The notes beneath the pieces were generated by a model. It saw only the letters and a program-made list of their open reading frames with translations. It had not been told where the DNA came from and searched no databases. Both the position numbers and the translations under genes were made by a program. A DNA stretch of 5,474 nt from an uncultured Oscillospiraceae bacterium (GTDB lineage Bacteria; Bacillota; Clostridia; Oscillospirales; Acutalibacteraceae), in assembly GCA_900547275.1 (NCBI GenBank), contig URGA01000091.1:1-5474 (forward strand). The letters are read 5' to 3'. Positions 1 through 4,860 of the stretch are shown here, one piece after another. Every line of letters starts with the position of its first letter. Position 1 is the stretch's first letter.

Positions 1-36
1 GCGAATGCGCGGCACTTTAACGGTTTCTATTCCCCC

Positions 37-54
37 CCGGTTCCCCCTAACCGG
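37..54. repeat. Short perfect hairpin in a C-rich stretch
   Basis: Six-base arms CCGGTT (37-42) and AACCGG (49-54) flank a six-base loop CCCCCT. The hairpin lies about 20 bases beyond the stop of the minus-strand HTH gene, so it could mark the 3' end of that operon. However, on the minus strand it is followed by a run of G rather than T, so it is not a standard intrinsic terminator. The rest of bases 1-73 shows no gene. Confidence 0.3.
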
Positions 55-73
55 CCGCCGCTGTATCGTCCGT

Positions 74-406
74 TCAGATAGATTGCTCAGCCTTGAGCCA
101 GCATTCGTTAGCTTTTGCGACGGCAACAAGGCAGTATTTCAGCATTTTGTTTGAGATAGCCTTGGCTGTTACAATGTGGTGACTGACGGTGGGCTGGGAG
201 AGACCCAGTACGGATGCTATTTCCGTCTGGGTTTTTCCTCCTACGTAAAACATGGACAGGCATGCCCGCTGTTTTGCCGTAAGTTCGTTTTCCATAAGGA
301 GAGGCAAAACTGCTTTCATTGCCGCCATTGTTATTTTCTGCTCGTCAAATCCGTCTTCTTCAACGTCGTTTTTTGAGAAGCAGAAGCTGTCTATAAAATC
401 GGTCAT
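74..406 (-). CDS. Small sigma-70 region-4-like HTH protein
   Basis: This 110-residue protein has an acidic N-terminus (about residues 11-25) and a C-terminal DNA-binding region. Residues 42-56 (ELTAKQRACLSMFYV) resemble the first helices of sigma-70 region 4. Residues 57-80 form a clear helix-turn-helix of the pattern KTQTEIASVLGLSQPTVSHHI. There is no region 2, so it cannot be a complete sigma factor; it is more likely a small transcriptional regulator of the kind found in Bacillota chromosomes, prophages and conjugative elements. A GAGGAGG ribosome binding site at 417-423 lies 10 bases upstream, inside the end of the preceding gene, whose stop overlaps this start as ATGA. This implies coupled translation. 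The fold assignment is fairly secure. The target, and whether the pair belongs to a mobile element, are unknown. Confidence 0.75.
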   Translation of the reverse strand: MTDFIDSFCFSKNDVEEDGFDEQKITMAAMKAVLPLLMENELTAKQRACLSMFYVGGKTQTEIASVLGLSQPTVSHHIVTAKAISNKMLKYCLVAVAKANECWLKAEQSI

Positions 407-615
407 TCTTTCTCATCCTCCTCGTAATAACCTGAAAGAATTGAGGCGATGTGCCGGCATTCACAGGCCATGTCGTAATAGGTTTTGAGTTTTCTGCGCA
501 GGCGATACAGATCCTCGCCGCCGCACACTGAAAGCAGCGGGCGCAGTCCGTCCATCTTGGCGCAGATAATGCGGTACTGCTCGTTGTATTCACGGGCAAG
601 TTCATCAATTGTCAT
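403..615 (-). CDS. Hypothetical 70-residue acidic-tailed protein
   Basis: I do not recognise this protein. It is predicted to be mostly helical, with charged, heptad-like stretches (residues 3-24 and 34-62) and an acidic end (YYEEDEKE). It contains three cysteines (18, 31, 51) and no membrane segment or signal peptide. The open frame extends back to a TTG at 744, which would give 113 residues. I chose the ATG at 615 because a near-consensus promoter (694-722) lies inside that extension, so the main transcript would start downstream of the TTG. An AAAGG element precedes the ATG, although its 11-base spacing is long. Its last codons carry the ribosome binding site of the HTH gene, with which it overlaps by four bases. 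It may be a partner or modulator of that regulator, but this rests on position only. Confidence 0.6.
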   Translation of the reverse strand: MTIDELAREYNEQYRIICAKMDGLRPLLSVCGGEDLYRLRRKLKTYYDMACECRHIASILSGYYEEDEKE

Positions 616-693
616 TTTTTCGTCTGCCTTTCTTTTTTCATCGGATACGCGGTTGGTTTTGCGGCCAGAGTGGTTATCGCTTATCCGATTTTC

Positions 694-722
694 ATAATAG
701 ACAAACAAACGTTCGATGTCAA
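694..722 (-). promoter_or_regulatory. Promoter of the minus-strand operon
   Basis: On the minus strand a perfect -35 box TTGACA (722-717) is separated by 17 bases from a -10 box TATTAT (699-694, one mismatch to TATAAT). The predicted transcription start is near 687, leaving a leader of about 70 nt before the ATG at 615. No operator-like repeat is obvious. The box match and spacing are seen directly; activity is inferred. Confidence 0.65.
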
Positions 723-896
723 TAAATCGAGAAAAAAAGTCCAAATAATTTCACTCTGGGCAAAAAACGGCAAATTGATGACGAGTTGCGACAAATTTTT
801 CATTTTTCACTAAGCGAATATTGTAAAAAATAAATGAACAGGCGTTATATTGTACAGAAACGGACGTTTTGACTATAAAAAAAGAGGGATAAAATG
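723..896. other. AT-rich intergenic spacer between divergent units
   Basis: I see no convincing gene in this stretch. It holds the 5' extension of the minus-strand frame up to a TTG at 744, and otherwise AT-rich DNA. A weak plus-strand pair TTGTAA (821-826) and TATATT (846-851) has a 19-base spacer, too wide for a confident promoter. An AGAGGG at 883-888 precedes an ATG at 894, but the frame that follows runs through a promoter and a terminator (see the rejected items). Confidence 0.4.
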
Positions 897-925
897 TTGA
901 CAAATAGTATAACTTATATTATACT
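897..925 (+). promoter_or_regulatory. Strong promoter with overlapping palindromic operator
   Basis: A perfect -35 TTGACA (897-902), a 17-base spacer and a -10 TATACT (920-925, one mismatch) predict a transcription start near 932. A perfect inverted repeat, AGTATAA (906-912) and TTATACT (919-925) with a six-base centre, fills the spacer and covers the -10 box. This is a typical position for a repressor operator, since a dimer bound there would block RNA polymerase. The promoter calls the short RNA unit ending at 1035. The regulator is not identifiable; the HTH protein encoded at 74-406 is only a neighbour. Confidence 0.7.
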
Positions 926-931
926 CTATGT

Positions 932-1035
932 GAGCTTGAAACGGAGCCGCAACTGTTTCAAGTCTTGTCCTCCTATAGTTGTTATAGACAGAGAGGGGAA
1001 AAGGATTCGTGTTAACGGATCCTTTTCTTCTTTTT
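932..1035 (+). ncRNA. Candidate structured small RNA, about 104 nt
   Basis: The unit is bounded by a near-consensus promoter and an intrinsic terminator and has no convincing coding frame of its own. The first element is an 8-bp stem, CTTGAAAC (935-942) with GTTTCAAG (955-962), closing a 12-nt loop that starts GGAG. The second is a hairpin with CTATA (973-977) and TATAG (983-987), extended by TGT (966-968) and ACA (988-990) around a bulged CCTC (969-972). The third is the terminator. The segment CCTCC can pair with GAGG at 993-996 or with the GGAG of the first loop, and it is also complementary to ribosome binding sites. I do not recognise a known RNA family: the length and structure do not fit 6S RNA, SRP RNA or a T-box that I can identify. 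It is more likely a free small RNA than a leader, because the next gene starts 200 bases later behind its own promoter. Confidence 0.55.
995..1035 (+). terminator. Intrinsic terminator of the small RNA unit
   Basis: An 11-bp stem pairs AAAAGGATTCG (999-1009) with CGGATCCTTTT (1016-1026) around a six-base loop TGTTAA, with one G-U pair. It extends outward to about 15 bp through 995-998 and 1027-1030, and is followed by TTTTT at 1031-1035. The geometry is that of a strong Rho-independent terminator reading plus-strand. Confidence 0.85.
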
Positions 1036-1134
1036 ACGGATATTACAGATTGTTGTATTTTGCACACGGTGATTTTGATACTAAGGCAAAATAATTAACT
1101 TTAGTGAAATAATAATGCGGATGATACTTTTCTC

Positions 1135-1163
1135 TTTACTTTTCTGAATTAAAGTGCTATAGT
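1135..1163 (+). promoter_or_regulatory. Extended -10 promoter of the dat-pxp operon
   Basis: The -35 box TTTACT (1135-1140) has four matches to consensus. It is followed by a 17-base spacer and a -10 TATAGT (1158-1163), preceded by TGC, which gives an extended -10 element. The predicted start is near 1170, only about three bases before a stable hairpin. It is the best promoter upstream of the five-gene operon. Confidence 0.6.
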
Positions 1164-1172
1164 ATTTAGTAA

Positions 1173-1223
1173 GGGCAGCGAGGCGGATGCTTAAAGGTAT
1201 ATGCTTTGCTGCCCATTTGTTTT
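1173..1223 (+). promoter_or_regulatory. 5' leader hairpin with T-rich tail before dat
   Basis: Bases 1173-1184 pair with 1203-1214 in a continuous 12-bp stem (GGGCAGC against GCTGCCC at the base, two G-U pairs higher up) with an 18-nt loop. The stem is followed by ATTTGTTTT (1215-1223) and then directly by the dat ribosome binding site. It has the shape of a terminator or attenuator. Because it would sit at the extreme 5' end of the transcript, it may instead protect the mRNA or stop read-through from upstream. No known riboswitch aptamer is recognised. Confidence 0.5.
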
Positions 1224-1230
1224 GGAGGGG
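1224..1230 (+). promoter_or_regulatory. Ribosome binding site that decides the dat start
   Basis: GGAGGGG lies seven bases before the ATG at 1238. An in-frame ATG at 1187, in the leader hairpin loop, would add 17 residues but has only a weak purine stretch before it. The family also begins at the position corresponding to 1238. Confidence 0.8.
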
Positions 1231-1237
1231 TAAAAAT

Positions 1238-2086
1238 ATGAAAAATCTTGGTTACTATAACGGAGAATACGGACTGCTTGAGGAAATGAAAATCCCGATG
1301 CTTGACCGCGTCTGCTTTTTCGGCGATGGCTGCTACGACGCTACTTACAGCCATAACCACATTATTTACGCTATTGACGAGCATATCGACCGTTTTTATA
1401 ACAGCGCCGCTCTTCTCGGTATCAAAATCGGAAAGACAAAGGAAGAGATGAAAGCTCTTCTTGCTGAAATGGTAAATAAAGTTGACGACGGCGACCAGTT
1501 CGTTTACTGGCAGGTTACAAGAGGTACGGCGATGCGCAACCACGCTTATCCTGATCCCGACGAAGTGCCTGCGAATATTTGGATAGTTTTAACTCCCAGC
1601 AAAATTCAGGATACATATAAGAAAATAAAACTCATTACAACGGAGGACACTCGTTTTCTCCACTGCAATATAAAAACCCTTAACCTTCTGCCGTCCTGTA
1701 TGGCGGCTCAGAGAACGGCTCTTGCCGATTGTCAGGAGTCTGTTTTCCACCGCGGCGATATCGTTACTGAATGCGCCCATTCAAACGTTTCAATAATTCA
1801 GGACGGCGTTTTCAAAACCCATCCTACAGACCACTATATTCTGCCCGGAATCGCAAGGGCTCATCTTATCAAAATGTGCAAAAAACTCGGCTATGCTGTT
1901 GACGAAACACCGTTTACAGTAGAAGAAATGATGCACGCTGATGAGGTTATCGTTTCTTCCTCAGGTTCTTTCTGCCTTGCGGCTGAATCCATTGATGGAA
2001 AGCCGGTAGGCGGAAAAGCTCCTGAAATGCTCAAGGCGCTTCAGGACGCTCTTGTTGAGGACTTTGAAAACGAGTGCAAAGCGTAA
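1238..2086 (+). CDS. dat: D-amino acid aminotransferase
   Basis: This is a cytosolic PLP enzyme of the class IV aminotransferase fold that exchanges amino groups between D-amino acids and 2-oxo acids, classically D-alanine + 2-oxoglutarate = pyruvate + D-glutamate. At 282 residues it has normal family length. The Bacillus enzyme's landmarks are present: FGDGCYD with Tyr33, EHIDRFY (48-54), VTRGTAMRNH with Arg100 and His102 (the substrate-carboxylate trap typical of the D-specific enzyme rather than of branched-chain aminotransferase), CNIKTLNLL with catalytic Lys146, and VTE with Glu178 facing the PLP ring nitrogen. The Arg-x-His pair makes D-specificity likely over IlvE or 4-amino-4-deoxychorismate lyase. 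It is the first gene of the operon, 24 bases before the DUF4392 gene, so its D-glutamate may be the substrate of the next proteins. The substrate range remains inferred. Confidence 0.92.
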   Translation: MKNLGYYNGEYGLLEEMKIPMLDRVCFFGDGCYDATYSHNHIIYAIDEHIDRFYNSAALLGIKIGKTKEEMKALLAEMVNKVDDGDQFVYWQVTRGTAMRNHAYPDPDEVPANIWIVLTPSKIQDTYKKIKLITTEDTRFLHCNIKTLNLLPSCMAAQRTALADCQESVFHRGDIVTECAHSNVSIIQDGVFKTHPTDHYILPGIARAHLIKMCKKLGYAVDETPFTVEEMMHADEVIVSSSGSFCLAAESIDGKPVGGKAPEMLKALQDALVEDFENECKA

Positions 2087-2110
2087 GCCTGTGGGCGAGA
2101 GGTAAAGCGT

Positions 2111-3178
2111 ATGACTAATGAAGAACTGACTTTGCGAAATGTCGGAGAAAATCTTGACAGTCTTATGAACCTTGACCCGAGAGGTTACGGCGTTTGCCGC
2201 ATACTTTACGAAGGCGCAAGAAAGTTTACGGGAGAACCGCTGTCAATTCACGCGGCGAAGGGTCTAGTGAAAAATATCAAAAAAGACAGCCTTGTGTATA
2301 TACTTACCGGTTTTGTTCTTCTTCCTTGGAAAAAGGCGGAAATGGACGGAATGGTGTCGTCAATGATGCTTGCCCGCTTCCTTATTAAAGCGTTTGACTG
2401 CACTCCTGTCATAATCGTTCCTAAAGAGAACGTAGAGGCAGTGCATAAACTGGCAAGGGTGCTTGGATTTCATCTTTATGACAGTATCGAAGAAGCGAAA
2501 GAATATCCTTTTTCAATGGCTGTTGTTTGCTTTACTAAGGATGATGACGAAGCCGTTTCCCAGACGGAAGAATTACTGAAATACGGCGTACCTTCAGCTG
2601 TAATTACGAACGAAGCGCCGGGCCGCAACGCAAAGGGCGAATACCATAACGCCGTAGGTAAAAACACAACTGCGCTGGAAGCGAAATATGACATCCTGTT
2701 TGATCGCTGCAGAGAGATGGGTGTTTATAATGTTTCCATCGGCGATCTTGGCAATGAAATAGGAATGGCGTCCATAGGCGACCATATCAAAAAATATATT
2801 CCGTATGCCGCCGAGGGCGAGTGCGACTGCGACTGCAAGGGCGGAATACTGGTTAAATCAAAGGCCGACAACATTATTACAGCCACCTGCTCAGACTGGG
2901 GCTGCAACGCAATGATGGCGGCTGCGGCATATCTTCTCGGCGACCCGACATTGTTCCAGACAGAAGAGGTTCAGCAGCGGGCTATGGAAGAGGCGGCGCG
3001 CTCAGGAATGCTTGATATGTACGGGCGAATGATACCCTGCATTGACGGTTTCGGACGAAGCATAAATCTTCCCATGGTGAAGCTTATGAGAGAGCTTATC
3101 AGTTATCCGCCGAAGGTTACAAAGTATACCTGCGGCTGGTTCGACCACACGATTGAAAAAGGTTACTTTGGTGAATAA
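2111..3178 (+). CDS. DUF4392 protein, D-glutamate cyclase C-terminal-like
   Basis: This 355-residue soluble protein belongs to the DUF4392 / D-glutamate-cyclase-like C-terminal family. Mammalian mitochondrial D-glutamate cyclase, which converts D-glutamate to 5-oxo-D-proline, has this domain at its C-terminus. Family marks are TGFVLLPWKKAEMDG (66-80), EAPGRNAKGEYHN (168-180), SIGDLGNEIGM (209-219) and SDWGCNAMMAAAAYLLGD (261-278). The MDGMVSS segment departs from the TDGPxGA form I remember for the family. A cysteine cluster (Cys238, 240, 242, with Cys260 and Cys265 nearby) might bind metal. An AGAGG ribosome binding site at 2098-2102 supports the ATG at 2111. It lies between dat and pxpB, three bases before the latter, which agrees with a role in D-glutamate to 5-oxoproline turnover. 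Cyclase activity of this stand-alone domain is inferred, not shown. Confidence 0.88.
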   Translation: MTNEELTLRNVGENLDSLMNLDPRGYGVCRILYEGARKFTGEPLSIHAAKGLVKNIKKDSLVYILTGFVLLPWKKAEMDGMVSSMMLARFLIKAFDCTPVIIVPKENVEAVHKLARVLGFHLYDSIEEAKEYPFSMAVVCFTKDDDEAVSQTEELLKYGVPSAVITNEAPGRNAKGEYHNAVGKNTTALEAKYDILFDRCREMGVYNVSIGDLGNEIGMASIGDHIKKYIPYAAEGECDCDCKGGILVKSKADNIITATCSDWGCNAMMAAAAYLLGDPTLFQTEEVQQRAMEEAARSGMLDMYGRMIPCIDGFGRSINLPMVKLMRELISYPPKVTKYTCGWFDHTIEKGYFGE

Positions 3179-3181
3179 AGC

Positions 3182-3907
3182 ATGGAGTTTTCATTTTTGC
3201 AGTGTTCCGAAAACGGACTCACCGTGGCTTTTAAAAATGAAATAAGCGAGGACGTAAACGGCAGAGTATCTGCTTTGTGCGCCGCGCTGGAGCAAAAAAA
3301 TATACCGGGCATCAAGGATTTGATTCCCGGTTTTGCGTCTTTAACGATATGTTATGACTGCACCGTTATTTCGGCGAAAAAATTAAGACGGGTTGTTGCC
3401 AAGGCGGCTGATTTGGCAGTGAGCGGCGGAAACAGTGTTAAAAGAGTATTTGTTATTCCTGTTTGTTACGAAGAGCCGTTTTGCCCCGACATGAAAAATG
3501 TATGCCGTCACAACGGACTTGACAGAAAACAGGTGATAGACCTTCATTCATCAAGGGATTATCTTATATATATGCTGGGCTTCTTACCCGGTTTTGCTTA
3601 TCTTGGCGGAATGGACGAAAGGCTGGAAACGCCGCGCCTTGAAAATCCAAGAACTTTTATTCCTGCAGGCAGTGTGGGTATCGGCGGAAAACAGACGGGT
3701 ATCTATCCCGTCCAGTCTCCCGGGGGCTGGCAGCTTATAGGAAGAACGCCGATTAGAGTCTGCGATTTGTCAAAGGAAGACCCGATACTTTATTCTGCGG
3801 GCGATTATATTAGGTTCAGACCCATTGATAAAGCGGAATTTGAAGAGATAGAAGCCGCCGTTCAAAGCGGAAAATACAAAGTGGAAGTGTTGGAGAAAAA
3901 AGTATGA
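3182..3907 (+). CDS. pxpB: 5-oxoprolinase subunit PxpB (KipI family)
   Basis: This is a subunit of the prokaryotic ATP-dependent 5-oxoprolinase (PxpABC), which opens 5-oxoproline to glutamate in the cytosol. The family was formerly called allophanate hydrolase subunit 1 and includes Bacillus KipI, an inhibitor of the sporulation kinase KinA. At 241 residues it has normal length. Visible motifs are the N-terminal IPGIKDLIPGFASLTICYD region (41-59), VIPVCYEEPFCPDM (91-104), then the diagnostic LGFLPGFAYLGGMDERLETPR (132-152), PAGSVGIGGKQTGIYP (161-176) and SPGGWQLIGRTP (179-190). The start ATG follows the previous stop by three bases, with only a weak GGTGA site, so translation is probably coupled. 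Its stop overlaps the pxpC start as ATGA. The family call is very secure; substrate chirality in this operon is open. Confidence 0.95.
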   Translation: MEFSFLQCSENGLTVAFKNEISEDVNGRVSALCAALEQKNIPGIKDLIPGFASLTICYDCTVISAKKLRRVVAKAADLAVSGGNSVKRVFVIPVCYEEPFCPDMKNVCRHNGLDRKQVIDLHSSRDYLIYMLGFLPGFAYLGGMDERLETPRLENPRTFIPAGSVGIGGKQTGIYPVQSPGGWQLIGRTPIRVCDLSKEDPILYSAGDYIRFRPIDKAEFEEIEAAVQSGKYKVEVLEKKV

Positions 3908-4836
3908 GCATGGTTATTCGCAAAGCCGGAGCCCTAAGTACTGTTCAGGACGAGGGGCGCTTCGGCGTAATGAAAACAGGCTTCGGCCAGTGCGGAGCCA
4001 TGGACCTTACTTCAATGCACATTGCAAACCGATTGGTGGGCAACTGCATTAACTGCGCTGTAATAGAGATGACGCTTATCGGAATAACCGCTGTTTTTAA
4101 CAGTGAATGTATCATTGCTCTGTCAGGCGGTGATTTTTCGGCCGTGCTTTCAGGAAAACATCTCAGGTGCGACAAGGCATATGTTGTAAGAGCGGGCGAT
4201 GAACTTAAAATCGGAGCCGCAAAAACGGGAGCAAGATGCTATCTTGCAGTATCAGGCGGAATTGACGTTCCGAAAGTTATGGGAAGCCGCTCAACAGATA
4301 TTAAAATGGGCATCGGCGGCTATTGCGGAAGAAAACTTAAGGCAGGCGACGTGCTTAATTTCGGAAAAAACTGCATGACGGTAAGTAATCCGGATAAATG
4401 GGAGATCGAACAGCGCGTTTTCAGCGGAAATTATGTTTTGCGAGCCGTCCCCGGTCCCCAGGATTTTCTGTTCCCGGAGGAAACTATTGAAAAGTTTTTC
4501 GGCAGTGAGTATAAAGTAACTCCGGAGTGTGACCGAATGGGTGTAAGGCTCAGCGGAGAGGCGCTTAAGGCAAAAGACAGCGTTGACATTATTTCTGACG
4601 GAATAGTCAGAGGAAGCGTTCAGGTGCCTGGCAGCGGCCAGCCGATAGTGCTTATGAGCGATCACCAGACTGTTGGAGGCTATGCTAAGATTGCCACGGT
4701 TATTTCTCAGGATGTTTCGCTTCTTGCCCAGGCAAAACCCGGTGATAAAATAAGGTTTGAGCGGATTTCCGTTGAACAGGCGGAAAAGCTTGCAAAAAAA
4801 GAGAAAAAATATCTGGACAATTTGTTCTTTTGGTAA
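3904..4836 (+). CDS. pxpC: 5-oxoprolinase subunit PxpC (KipA family)
   Basis: This 310-residue partner of PxpB belongs to the carboxyltransferase-like family formerly called allophanate hydrolase subunit 2 (KipA, biotin-dependent carboxyltransferase domain). Family motifs in order are GALSTVQDEGRFGVMKTGFGQ with GAMD (9-34), ANRLVGN (41-47), ALSGGDF (72-78), YLAVSGGIDVPKVMGSRST (113-131), GGYCGRKLKAGD (138-149), AVPGPQDF (181-188), CDRMGVRLSG (209-218), and RGSVQVPGSGQPIVLMSDHQTVGGYAKIA (spread over 236-264). All are intact, so the enzyme is probably functional. A TTGGAG site about eight bases upstream, inside pxpB, serves the ATG at 3904; a second in-frame ATG at 3910 is possible. There is no biotin-carrier domain. 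PxpB and PxpC are expected to act with PxpA, which is not in this window and may lie downstream. Confidence 0.95.
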   Translation: MSMVIRKAGALSTVQDEGRFGVMKTGFGQCGAMDLTSMHIANRLVGNCINCAVIEMTLIGITAVFNSECIIALSGGDFSAVLSGKHLRCDKAYVVRAGDELKIGAAKTGARCYLAVSGGIDVPKVMGSRSTDIKMGIGGYCGRKLKAGDVLNFGKNCMTVSNPDKWEIEQRVFSGNYVLRAVPGPQDFLFPEETIEKFFGSEYKVTPECDRMGVRLSGEALKAKDSVDIISDGIVRGSVQVPGSGQPIVLMSDHQTVGGYAKIATVISQDVSLLAQAKPGDKIRFERISVEQAEKLAKKEKKYLDNLFFW

Positions 4837-4860
4837 TACAGTATTTAAGAGAGTGATTTT

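Noticed and set aside
1..73. Minus-strand terminator after the HTH gene
   Set aside because: The hairpin at 37-54 is short and followed by a G run instead of a T run, so I list it only as a hairpin.
821..851. Plus-strand promoter TTGTAA / TATATT
   Set aside because: The 19-base spacer and mismatches make it no better than chance in AT-rich DNA.
894..1094. 66-codon plus-strand frame with an AGAGGG site five bases upstream
   Set aside because: It begins at the -35 box of a strong promoter and reads through an intrinsic terminator, so most transcripts could not encode it. The peptide resembles nothing I recognise.
1166..1543. 125-codon minus-strand frame opposite the start of dat
   Set aside because: It overlaps the dat coding region and the leader hairpin, has no recognisable domain and no good reason for expression.
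3182..4836. Allophanate hydrolase subunits of urea degradation
   Set aside because: The old family name suggests this, but no urea carboxylase or allophanate amidase domain is present, and the DUF1445 and DUF4392 neighbours point to 5-oxoproline metabolism.
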